Part shown: piece after piece, positions 1 to 13,000 of the stretch
Position numbering within the stretch: position 1 is the stretch's first letter
How the letters are laid out: each line of letters starts with the position of its first letter
NCBI GenBank assembly: GCA_963978545.1
Contig: OZ021729.1
Coordinates: forward strand, 80,578,670-80,642,669
Reading direction: 5' to 3'
Length of the DNA: 64,000 bases
Source of the DNA: Linyphia triangularis
Lineage: Eukaryota > Arthropoda > Arachnida > Araneae > Linyphiidae
Translations under genes and position numbers: made by a program
The notes under the pieces: model-generated
Databases searched by the model: none
The model's input: only the letters and a program-made list of their open reading frames with translations
Told to the model about the DNA's origin: nothing

Positions 1-579
1 TATAACATATTTGAAGGCAAAATTGTGTTTTGGGAGAGTGCAGTTTACAAAGTTCAATTTACTGGGCCCACGATGTTATAGGCATCCTTTAATACTCCAG
101 TTTATTTTGCAATTTGATTAAATTATTCTTTCGCAAGGTTGTGTTATTTTTAAGTTGAATATTATATTCAAGAAAACCAAAGTGTAGAGGCAGTTGATCA
201 ATCATAAGAAAAATAAATAAACCAACACAAATGTTATAATTCAAGCTTTCAAGTTGTAACAAACAACTACACTCAGGTCTACTTCAATTGAAAAAGGTAA
301 ACTGTATGAAAATACATTGCAAAAACTTATGAAGACAAGTAAATCACAGAAACTGTTTGTCCAACACTATGCAAGCAAAGGCGCACTAAAAGGTTCATGG
401 CTATACAAATACAAGCACACTAAAACGTTCATTGATACAGGCTTGTTACGCTCGCTGGAAAGTTCATTGCCATGCATTCTGTTATTTACAATTTGGCACT
501 TTATCTCCATTTTTAATAATTCAAGAAACAAGTATGTTTGTTTTTTAAAAACAAGCAAAGAATTGAAAGGAACAAATAG
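1..579. other. Downstream flank, no gene seen
   Basis: AT-rich. A 114-residue plus-strand ORF at 317-661 has no recognisable domain and the composition of the surrounding non-coding DNA, so I do not call it a gene. Confidence 0.5.
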
Positions 580-962
580 TTTATTTTATAACAATATGAC
601 TCTACACACACTTATGAGGATGATAAAAGAAATTGATATAATAAAATATGATCTTTTTTAAAACAAAGGGAAATGATCACAAGAATCTCCCGTCATACAT
701 AAAAGCAAAGAGATTTTGCAAGTCGATAGCTTAAGACTTTGCATATTAAATATTTAAGGCACAAATAGACAACAGATCAAACATTGTTTACACTTATAAA
801 AATGTAACATTTACAGATTTTTACAGCTTTTAAAAATTCTCTTGTATATTAAAAATAATTTCAATAAATATTAGAGAACATAGAAGATACTTTACATTTC
901 TTTGGCATGAGTAAACAAAATAATGTTTGTGACTTGTGTGTTTATGTACAGTAAAATAGTTA
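580..962 (-). other. Probable 3' UTR of Plp
   Basis: AT-rich sequence after the stop codon. The first canonical AATAAA on the minus strand after the stop is at 580-585, so a polyadenylation site shortly below 570 is plausible. Another AATAAA lies at 101-106. The UTR length is inferred; transcript data would decide. Confidence 0.4.
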
Positions 963-1077
963 TCATCTAAAGTTCTGATCTAATCCCAGCTGCTTTTGAA
1001 GCATTTTTAACCTATGCACACAGTCAAGCAAGGATGTGTCAGTATTCACCATTTTTACACTGGTTTTGCTGTCAGAT
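963..1077 (-). CDS. Plp: Plp terminal exon w28 with stop codon
   Basis: Acceptor ctctttcag|A, one leading nt, then SDSKTSVKMVNTDTSLLDCV, HRLKMLQKQLGLDQNFR and TGA at 963-965. The end resembles the C-terminal helix of vertebrate pericentrin (a Ser-Leu start, His-Arg/His-Leu, then a Gln-rich stretch and Leu-Gly). This supports pericentrin-type orthology and shows that the gene end is in the window. Confidence 0.93.
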
Positions 1078-4000
1078 CTGAAAGAGAATTTATATTAGGT
1101 TTACAAAATTGAATAGGCTGGATAACAAAACTATATTTTTGAGTGTTTAAATAGCACTTTTAATATTGTCCATCCAAAATAAAGTTTGCAAGAGAACTAT
1201 AATAGCTGAACACTAGTTATTTTACATTCAGAAACTCTAGTTGCAAGCAACCTTAAAAGATGGCAGCTCATTGACATCTGCTGTTCACTACAACCGCTGC
1301 TGGATTCCCAGAATGTTTGTGACTTAAAATGCTGCCCATCAATACTTTGGTATGAAGTTGAAAAAGTATCCCCACACCCCCCAAGGAAATCCCCACAGTC
1401 AATTTCTCAATAGATGACAGCCCACGATCAAAGCCTTCTTACAGTTTTTTTCAAGTTATTTGAATTTTTTTTTTTTAATTTTTGCTTTGTTTTGTTCAAT
1501 AATATTGTGTTTTTAATTTAAACACCCACTTATTTCGATATTTGGTCACGAATTTAATGATATGCACAAAAAATTGAATTTAGGTGACATTTATCCCCCA
1601 CTTGACTAACCATGAGACAAAAGGTTGCATAGCTAACCAAGGGTTAAGCCTGATTTCAATTGCAAAGGTATTGGGTAAAACATAAATGAAAAATAGCTTA
1701 CCTTGAATTGATCAAAGTTTGGCTGTTGGTCATTGGTTCACCATGACCAATGGAAGTTGATTTGGATGATAATGAAAGAGATGATAAATGGCAATCACCT
1801 ATAAAATTAAACAAAAGTTTAAGTTACTTTTTTAAACATGCTAGTATGGATTAGATAGGATATGTGTTTCAGTTATAGGATATAGGTTTTAGAAATTTAT
1901 AAGTATGAAAGATTGAGTATAATTTTCATTACATATTCGTATAGTTTCAAAAGTATGAGAGTCGTTTTAGATGTGACACCATTGAGAAGTAACACATACA
2001 GGGGGGGGGGGGTACATTTTTCTTTTATTCTTTACTGTTTTCTTTTGAAGGGAAGGAGATAGTCTGCTAGCTTACAAAACAATTTAAAAATTACATACAT
2101 TTACATTTTTTTTAAATTGGTACAAGAAAGACAGCTTAACTATAAACAATTATTTAGGGATAATTTTTTTTTCTTAAACACACTGCTTAAAAACTATATA
2201 AAGAAATGTTTTAATGATTGGGAAAAGGATTTTTATTAATATATGTAGAAAGTGGCTTTAATTGGATTTGTCAATAGGTATATTATCCGGTAAAGTTGCA
2301 CTGAAATTGAAAACAAAGGCATAATTTCTATTTAGTGGTGCTTATTCTATTTCTTATCATTGGGCAATGCATTGCAAAAGAAAGTTATATTGCAATGTCT
2401 GCTGTGTTAACCTATAAAAAACAATGTTTCACTGCCAATTATATCGAATGCAAATGTCAGGAAAGGGGCCGTTCAAGTATTACGTAAGCACCTGGGGGGG
2501 AGGGGGTTAGCGATTTGCTTATTTTTGCTGACAAGGGGGGGGGGGTATGAGTGATGCTTACGTAAGCATTTAATAATCCCTTGATTTCTAAAAAAAACCT
2601 GTGATATGAACTGGTATTCGAAGCACGTGCAAGAGAGTCAATACTTTCTACAAATTGTAAAATGCGAAGAAAAGCAGTGTTGCTCTCCTGCTCGTAGTGG
2701 ATTATTTTGCATTTTAAAAGAACGCTTTATAACTCCACTTATCAAAATAGCCCAAACACCACATGATTTAATAACAAGTGAAGAAGGGGAATTCCTGGAA
2801 TTAAGTCTCCGGCTAAGCTTGAACCTGCATGTCCCCCTCGGGGGATTTTTAAAAATGCCATATGACTATTTTTGTCATCAATCACAATTGTCTGCAAGGA
2901 CTTGTGGGAAATGCGGTTTGTACCACGCTTCACTAAAATCGACAATTCGTCATAAGAAAATTGTTCATGGCGAAAATAGCCAGAGAGCCTACCTAGTTCG
3001 GCCTATGAGAATTGCTGCTCGTCGAGCAAATGAACTGATGTGCGTCATCAATTATGTAGAAGGTATGGAAGATACCGAGTGAATAAGCGAAGAGGAAGTT
3101 TGCCCAGATTCCTTGTGCGAAACAAGTGATGAAGCAATAACATCAGATGTCAGAAACCCTATAATTTCAGACATTAAAAACTGGCTAGAGCAACCCTGGA
3201 TAACATCTGATTAGATAGACTTAATTGATTATGAAAATTACATTTATGTGCCATTAAAATTGTGATAAACTTAAGATTTAAAAAAAATTAAAAATATATA
3301 TTTTTTCCCCTTTTAAGACGAGTTAAAGTTCATTATTTGCATTGATTTTTTTTAAATTATTAATGTTAAAAAAAAAAAAAAATCAGGAGCAGGGGGGGTT
3401 ACCGTATGCTTAAGTAATTATAGAGCGGGGGGGGGGGGGGGGTATGCGATTTGCTTATTTTTGTTGACAAGGGGGGAGAGGGGGTCAAAAATTACCAAAA
3501 ACATGCTTACACGTAATATTTGAACGACCCCAAATATGCAAAAGTAAATTATTATAGTTTGCTCAACATATTGTTGCGTGGATGGGTTCGAAAGACTTAA
3601 AGCCAAAGCAGATTAAAACTTGAAGAAATTTATTCCGATCTAACTCTTCGCAGATCCTTTTACAACTCCAGAACTTTCCATTCTAATAGACTCAATACAC
3701 CTCTTTACACAACAATGGAGCACAAACAGCAGTTAAAAACTAGATATACAACTGCTAAAATCGACGCAAAAGACAATGCAATACAGTTCGGAACTACTCT
3801 GAATGTTCGCTGAGAGACAACTATCTAACTAACTAGATCACCCACTCTCTTGGCCTTATATAGGAAAGTTAATCCGTCACGCATCTTCTAGAGATAGAAA
3901 TTTGGAGAATTTTCCAGATCACAGTCAAAAAGCCCTATACAGGTACATGGGGACCGAAAGTGTTACCAAGTTTGGCGACATGTGGCGATTTCTCGCCAAA

Positions 4001-7000
4001 ACCGTCTTCAATATGGCTCTATCTCGCCAATGGTTTGAGATTGCCATTAACCATAATGTTAAATGGCCTATTTTTGTAAAACTCGTTTTCCAGCATTAAG
4101 GAACGAATTGCAGGAAAGCGAAGTAAAAACAAACTCTTGCACTGCCTTATGCGAAACGTACTTACATTTTTCTTTTTATATAATTAATACTACGAAATAT
4201 TTACAAACATACAGAAATTCATAATAATATGTTGCTTCTGAATTCAACACTTTTAGTGAAAATACAATTTGGAAATTATTCCTTTTTTTAGATTGAATTT
4301 TAAATAGGTACACTTGATGTTCCTAAGCTTTAAGGGAAAAATTAACTAAATTCTTTCCATGTCTGTCGATTCAAAGTATTACGATTTTTGTTGCTCATTA
4401 AAGTAACTATTGGGTCATTCAAAAAGTTCTGCCTTTTTTTATGATCAAGGGCTCTGTCTACTTTGGATGCATGGAAAAAAAACACAATTTTTATTATTTT
4501 TTTTTTTTTTAATTCTGATATGTTTAGTGATATAATACTTCTTAGGCTTAACAAAAACATTTGTAAAGTACAAAAAAAAAAAAAAAATATTGATTTTAAC
4601 AACTTTTTTAGAGGGAAAATGACAGGTAAACAGGAGTCCTTAAAAAGTAGGTAGGTGTAAGCTTTATATCAATAAACATAACAGCTTTCTTTAAAAAAAA
4701 AAAAAATTAATAAAAATCACCTTTTTTTTCATGCATCTAAAGTAGACAGACTTCTTAACTTCAGACTTCTTAAGAAATTTCATTGAATCACAAAAGCACC
4801 ATTTTGTTCAATGATTTTGGCCATCTTTTGTTCAATTTTATTGGACAGAAAAGAATAGACAGATATATGACTTTATAATATCTTCACCTCAATGCTACAA
4901 CTCCAAAGTTGCCATTTCTTCAATATGTGCAGGATGAGTCACAGCCTTTACTGTATGCTACAAGTGGATAACTGTAGGAGGTCTTATTATGCTCTATTTA
5001 AAGGGCCGCATAGCCCAGTCGGGAGAGTATCGTTCCCTTGTTTGGGTCTGGGACCGACTAAAGACCGACGTGTTCTCTAATGGTAACTGGGGCACGTTAA
5101 ATCAGTCGTGGTCGCATAGTTCTCCAAGTTCCCATACAAATCAATACCTCTGGGGGTAGCAAAGCCAAGCCTTCTGCTAGGTAATGCCTAGTCTAATGCT
5201 AGGTAATGCCTTTAAATTAGGAAGTTCCACATACGGTTGGTAGTGCTGCCATCTACCAAGTAGCTACCGAAAAGAGGTAGAAATGAACTCTTTGGTGGTT
5301 ATAGGTAGACTTGCGCACTCCCTCTCACGAGCGAGTGTATGCTTACATCATGTGCAGTACTGCTCACTACAGTTCTGTATTGGATATGGGGTTGGTACAA
5401 AATGCTTAAAAGAAGCAGAGGTGCCTTAGACCCTATAGTCCTTGATAAGAAGATGTTCTATTTATATAAAAGCAATGCGGCTGTAATACGATTTCAATGT
5501 TTTGAAAAATTTAAAATGCATTTTTCTCAAAACTGCAGTTTTACAGTTAACTAATTGTAGCAGTAGGGTAATGATTGCACCCTTGTAACACAAGTCTTGC
5601 CACAACAAGAAAATCAGCCGGTTGCCAATAAAAATAAGCAGAGATAACTAAACATAATAAATTCACAGAATTAAAAAAAAAAAAAACTTAATCGAACGTT
5701 ACTATTAGAACATTTTGAATTTAAAATATTTAATTTCATGAAGGAAAAAGTTTTATACGAAAAAGGGAGTGCAATTCATCAAAAGAGTAAAAAGGTTCTG
5801 AATCATACCAGGCGTCATAGTTGGCGATACATGACTCGTGAAGACACTCCTAACTTCGGTCTCCACAGTACGAGCAGAAGGAATCCTCGCCAGCTGCCTC
5901 CAACGTCTAACAAAGTACCTGTAGGGAAGAAAGCTGTTAATATTGCAGTTTTTATTTACCCATCAGACACAAGGAATTGCTTTTTCATACAGGGTGTCCA
6001 GAAAACGACTCCCTGATTTTAAAATTAAATAACTCAAAAACAAAGAGAAGAATAAAACAAAAAGCATAGTTATTTTGAAAGCCTATAAAAATCTGAAACA
6101 GAAGTTTCAAAATTAGCGACAAATGTTGCCAACAGATGGTGATGTAATTGCAAAATTGCAGAAATATGGTATAAATTTGTTCTCTGCAATCAATTTTTGC
6201 AATCAAGCTAGTTTCCTTTCACCAGGGTGGCTACAGAATTTGGGAAACAAAATTCCTTGACATTTCCCTGATTTCCAGAAGATTTCTTCAAAAATTCCCT
6301 GATGGGCACTATAATTCAAAAAGCAAAATAATGGAGAATTTAAAAATACAAAAATTTATAAGTAAATTTAATTTTAAATAGTAAAAGTATAATTGCGTCA
6401 TAATAAATTTACGGTTAAAAAAAAAAGCATCTTTAGACCTAGAGCATGAAAAAGAATGAAAAACATTAATTAAAAAATACAAAATTCACCAACTAGAGCC
6501 ATACTTGCTAACTTCAAGGTAAAGCAAAATCAGTACAATACTTTTCTAAATTCAATAATAACACAGATTTAAAAAATAACACAAATAAAACATGTTATTT
6601 TCTTTAATCTATGACACATGCTGATTCCTGTTCATAGCATAAATTTAAAACACTGTCCTAAATATTTATTGAACTTGGGCATACATGAGCATAAAACTTA
6701 AATAATCAGCATTTTTGTATTCTGTCACAAATTTCAATAGATACATATCTTTCAAGAAAAATTATGCCTTTTGAAGTCGACTAAAGATAAACAACATATA
6801 ATGTATGAAAGAAAAGGCCTGAAATTAACAGATTCTTATAAAATTAATTACTCATAGATGTATAGAAATAAAATTTTCTACAATAAAAATATTATCTTAA
6901 ACCGCAAAAGTACATATTAAGTGAGGCAAAAAATCGTTTTCATAAAACACGACTAGCCCAGGGTTCATACTGTTTTGGCAGAAAAAAAATGCAATGATTT

Positions 7001-10000
7001 TTTTAAAAAATTCCATTGTCCCTTTACTTGGATGCAATAGCGCATTCAGATATTTTTTTAGAGAAGGATATTTCAATTCTTTATTTGATTTATATTAAAT
7101 ATATAAATCAAAAACACATATAACTTTCAGTTAATTGCGTTTAATAAAATGTCAAAATGAATGTAAAAAAAATCAAGCACATGATCAAAACTTTCTCAGT
7201 TATGAATGCCTATAGATTTTTTCCACATTTGTAACACGGCACTGTAAGGGTTAATAAAAACGAAAAAATCTGATGGAATCAATTTGAAATACTAAGGAAT
7301 TTAGGGTTCTAATATAGTCTGTTGACAAAAAACGCAAAGCAAGAAGAAAAATAATCATTTCTGTAAAGGATGCAGTCAGATTGAAGTTTGAGGATTTTCT
7401 TTTAACAATAAGGCTACAGGCGGCCGTGCTTCTAAGCTATAGGATAACTAAAAAGCTTACAGAAATAATACGTAAATAATTAAGGTTCCAATATATTGTG
7501 TTGACAAAAAACGCAAGACTAGAAAAAAAATAATCATGTCTGTAAAGGAGGCAGTTAGATTGTAGTTTGAAGATTTTTTTAACAATAAGGCACCAGACGG
7601 AGGCGGCGCTGCTAAGTTATATGATCATCAGACATCTAAGAAAAATAATATGTAAATAATTGTTCCAGGTATAATAATGATTCCAGATAACAAAAAAAAG
7701 AAGAAAAAGCGGAATATCAACAGGTGGTTGTGGGCGGGATTTCGATGGTTTGGCTTAGTTGCCGAGAGTAGAAAAAGTTCGGAATCGTCATTCTCCCAAA
7801 TCGGCCAAGTAGCCAGACATTGAAGGATTTTTAGACAGACTTAATAAAAGTACAAGAAAAAAATAACTGTATTTATCACGATGACGTCACAGCATTCACT
7901 TCATGTGACGCGAGCCGAGATAGATATCCGCATGGGTCGTGCGAAAAGGGAAACTCGAAAATTTCGAAATTCCCCAATTAAGGGGTAATGTTACAAAATT
8001 CCCTGATTTTTCCAGAAGAGTGAAATTCCCTGACATTTCCCTGAATTCTAGGTTCTGTAGCCACCCTGTTCACGTTTAAACAGCCGAACTGCCAGAAGAC
8101 TGATCACTCTGAGCTTCAAAGCACTCTTTATTCATAAGCACTAAGTGTACAGCGCCACCTGTTGGCAACATTTGTAACTAATTTTGAAAATTTAGCATCA
8201 GATTTTTACAGCTTTCAAAATAACTACGCTTTCTGTTTCATTATTCTATCGATCTTTGTTTTGAGTTATTTAATTTTAAAATCAGGGAGTCCTTCGCTGA
8301 ACACCCTGTATATACTTTTTAATACATATTATAAATTACAGTTGCAGGGAATTGGAGAAGTAATTGTGCCTAGGTAATAATGACTTAAGTTAAATGGTGC
8401 CCTCTAAAAAATAAGTTCCTGTTGTTTGTACAATGGAAATGCACATCATTTTGTTATAGTAAAAAAATGGCAAAAGTTTTTCCCTGCAGATATTTATAGA
8501 AGTACTTTATCAAGTTACTTTTTTATATCGTAAGAAGAAAGTATTTCGCTTACAGTCGATAAACAAAATGTTTCAACATAAGTATTATGCATAACCACAC
8601 CAGTGACGCACATTTGCAAACATTTTCATGGCCTTCAAATTCATTGGTTAGGGTGTATAATGAGAATGATGAACATTTCTTGTAAATTTGTACATTGTTT
8701 ATTTGGAAAAAGATTTATTTGCTGGAAAACTATTAAAGATTGCAAGTTTCTATTAGATTAAATTTTCTCTCAAGCATACACTCATTTGACAATGGGACCT
8801 TTAAAAGTGTTTCAAAAACAAAAACTAAACATTTTGAATTATAGTATGCCCTTTCCAAACCAACAATATAATTTTTTTTTAATACAACAAATATCCCTTA
8901 AAACTAGTGAAAATTAGACATAGGCAAGGATTGATAAAGACTGGTTTGTAATATTCTGGATTTAAATAATTGGATTTACGTTCATACTTTAAAAAATTGA
9001 TTTTAAAATGGAGGGCTGAAATGCAAACAGTTCAAAGTCCATCATGTTCATTCTTTAAAAAATGAGCTAAAAGTTTTGATCCCATAGATATTCTAGGAGG
9101 TACTTTGGGTTTCTTTTTGATGATTAGGTAAAAGCCCTTCTCCTATTGCAATAAAGCTTATGAACCTGCATGCTAGGACATCCAACAAAATTTTTGACAT
9201 GGTCTGTATTGTCAACCCTTCAAATATATTCCCAAGTGGAATATACCCTTTAATTGTTTTAACAACTTTCAATTCTCTGCCTTAAGTGTGAGCTTATTTA
9301 GGCACCAAGTGAATGATGGCATTACCTCATCCTTTGAAGAGCAACAACTACAAATCCAGCTGATCTAAAGAGACGACGTCCTCTCATCCGGGTGGTGTCA
9401 TTCTTGGGCGAGTCGTTGTTGAGGTGGCTCAGCCAAGCCAGAGTTGCAGTCTCAGTCACCTGGAAACCCTTTAGGAGAGTGAGAAGATACTTCTTCTGGT
9501 AAACGAGAGACTTGTTGTAGCTAAGGCTACGCTTGTACACCCAGTAGAGGCCGTGAAGCTGCAAGAATGTAGAGTGTCATGAAAAGGGCTTAGTTTTTGA
9601 TTTAAAAAGATTTACCATCTAAAATTTTGTGATTTTTTTCATTTTTGAAAAAAATTGAAGCAAATTTTATATATTTTTTTTAAACAAAATTGTAATTTTT
9701 TTTATAAAAGAAATGTATTTATTAAATATCAGATATATTCAAATAAATATAAATATTATAAAATAAAAATCACAAATGGTAATTTTCATTAAATTATATT
9801 TATTTGAATGGCTACTATTAAAACAAATTAAAATCAAATTGCTAACCAAATTAGAAACATTATATGTATAAGTTTAAGTTATAACAACAGCATTACAGGC
9901 AATATAAATTTCCTTAAATCTTCATATTCTAAAAATTTTGTCCTCAACTTTTGCTGCCATTTTGCAACAAATCCTAAGGTTTGCAAATTATTCATAAAAA

Positions 10001-13000
10001 TTACTTTTCCCCTCTGATCATATAGATATGCATTTCATTAAAGTTAGCATTTATTTTTAAAAATTCTATCATAAAATTTTTATCTTTAAATTCAAGGTAA
10101 AACAGCAATATTTTTCACATGCTGATTTTAAATTAATTTTGATTAAATACCCACTATTTCAACTTATAAACTTCAACAAGTAAAATAGAAACTCTGACTC
10201 TATGTCTATTTATTACATTACTTGACTATACAATATCTTAATAAAGGACAATCCAACAACCAATTAATCTTTGCTTTTTTAAATACTAATTAAAAAACAG
10301 TTTTACAGAAAAACATCAGACTACAAAAATAATTAATAATATGGACATTTGTAGATCATTTACAGACTGGCAACAAAATTCAGGAAAAAAAATTCGCTGA
10401 TGATTCCCCCGACAGATTTCTAAAAAATTTCCGGTTTTTATGGCAAACTTTTTTTTCCAAATTTCTTTCAACTTTTCCAGATGTGTAAATAACCTGATCA
10501 AACAGAAAATGTATGTTAAAGAGATACATCAATTTTTTAAAAACAGATTTGGTGGCAATGACAAGTTTAAATTATTCCGTAACATTAAACTTCCAATGCT
10601 TACCACCACAATTCTTCAGGTAAATGGCGCCAAACAACGGATGAACGAGAAAATGTAGCTTCAAAACAAGAGAAAACGTCCGTGATTTTTGTAAAATTTT
10701 AATAAAATTCCCTGATATTTCCCTGATTTTCAAGATCTATGGCCACTCTTGATTTAAATAACAATCATGAAATTTGTGTTGTAAAAATCAAGTTGACTCA
10801 CTTTAGCATCATACGATGTGTTGTGTCTCGTATCACTGAGCTTTTCCATCAATTCTTCTCTCACGCTGGAAATGTTCTTTGATTCATAGAAAACACTATC
10901 TGCACCGACAGGGGCATCTGGGAAATCTGAATCTATTAATCGTGGGGGAGGAGTGAAGTCTTGGGAAATCTGAGGATAAAAAATTTTCAAATGATGATAG
11001 TCAAAAATAGAATCTAAATAGAATTGGCATAATAAATTATTTCTCACCAAAAGGAATTGCTGTCAAAATCACATGTTATTAGAATTCATTGTATCCCAAT
11101 TTATTAAAGAACTTAGATTATGTGGATAAATGTTTTCACTTTTAAGGTAAGAATGAAAATTAATTTTGAGGGAGAAATAACACAATGCAAGTAGAAGTTA
11201 ATATTTCCGATTTTTTTTTTTAATGATTTTAAAAGATATTTATGTAGAATTGAACTTGAATTAAAATTTTGTGGTAAGAATTTAAGTTGGTTTCAAAGAG
11301 TTTGAAATGACACAATATAATACAAAACTAGAAAAAATTAACTTCTGGAAAAAAAATGTAAACTTACTTCAATTTCTTCTACTGTTTTAGGCAAGCTCAT
11401 ACTATCAATCTCTGGGAGGAACATGGAGAAGCGTTCAGCAGACCTACAAAGAATTTAATTTATGGAAATGATTCAAGAAAAATACACACTAAATTATACA
11501 GTCAAATGGAAAACATTCAGCAAAATATTCAGTTATACCTAAATATTTATATCTTGCAAATAGAAGAAATTAGATACAGGAAAAGTCATTGGAATCGTAT
11601 ACAATATATGTACTAGTCTTTCTGTTGTTGAATGGCAAACTAAGAAGGATAAGCATATATATTACTAGCTGCATGGCCTAGTGCCCTGTAGAGTTTAATA
11701 TGAGAGAGAAGCATATAGTTTTATGACATTAAAAATATATATATCTAAAAGGGGCAAACAATTAGGTATGCAAGTCCCATTCTTGCCTCCTGAACTCACT
11801 ACTCACAATGCTGAAGTAGGCAGATAAATGTTGACAAGTACTACTCCTCGCAAACCCTGATGTCAGCAGCCTACAAGTAATAACCCTTCACAACAGTGTT
11901 TTTATTCATGCCACCGGTAAGTCCCCTTACTTTGGTCACCTGCTAAGCAACAAGGCAATCATCCCCACACAAGCCATGTACTGAGAAGGAGCCTTTAGAC
12001 TCTTTTAAACTACCCCCATAGCTCAAGTCATTCTTCAAAACCAACCTCTGCGGTTAAATTGCAATTTTTATCCCCCTATAGACACTGTTTTTTTCCCATC
12101 CCGCACTTCTTTCACTGACAGAATCTGCCTTGCCCATGATCCAAACCCTTCAAATAGAGACTTTCTAGCACCCTACACCTGTTATTTTCCAACACTCCAA
12201 CGCTCCTTTACTATTAAAGCTCTAGAATATCTGGTGCAGAACAGGGTTTTTAATTCAGTCATGCATGATCCTTGGGAATCCCTTTTTTATTGCCAGATAT
12301 TTTCATAATATAGCTTCAGTTTATATTTTCTAAAATCCTTGACAGATCTCTCTATAACTTTTTTCACTGCCAAATTCAGAATCCTTTCATAATTTACATT
12401 TCATTCGGCATTTTTTTCTTTTGCCTCATTGGTCCACATGAATCTGGGTTGGTATTTTGTCTCTTTAAAAAATAGTTTAAAAACTTTTCTAGTTACAAAC
12501 TTATGCATAAACCATCATGATAAAACTAACTTTACTTTAAATTTTTGGACAAATTGGATTTTAACATTTATTTTCCCAAATATTTCTAAAATAGGAGATG
12601 CCTGAAATTTTGAAGCTTGTTATGTGAGCTTGCGCAAAAAAATCTTTTACATAACAACGTAATAAACGTTTTGCTATCGGTCTTTAGATACTGATTTCAA
12701 AAAAGGTTTGATGAATCAAACTACTCCCATTAAAACACTATATGTAAAAAGCTATTAGTATCCTCACTCATTATATGTTTTCAATACAACTATTTTAAAG
12801 TAATCAAGCCGGCCGTTTGACTTTGTAGTGTGCAAAATATAAGAAATTTTTAGTGAGCTTATTTACAAAGAAAGAACTATTGGCCCAAAGTTAAAATTAT
12901 GACTGAAATCCAAAATATCAAAAAAGAGAAAAAAGAAATATTGTAATGTGTAAAATTATTATAAAAAAATATTTCTATTTAAAATGCAAACCATTAAAAA

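Noticed and set aside
317..661. 114-residue plus-strand ORF
   Set aside because: No domain, no recognisable composition of a protein, and it overlaps the probable 3' UTR of Plp on the other strand.
1240..1400. Possible exon between w27 and w28 (less AT-rich stretch)
   Set aside because: w27 and w28 already join in phase (AG|A), and I found no pair of splice sites giving an open frame here.
5000..5072. Functional tRNA gene
   Set aside because: Has an A-box-like sequence but no clover-leaf that I could fold and a damaged B box; better explained as a SINE.
5738..6016. 92-residue plus-strand ORF
   Set aside because: Shadow of PACT exon w26, and it runs into a transposon end.
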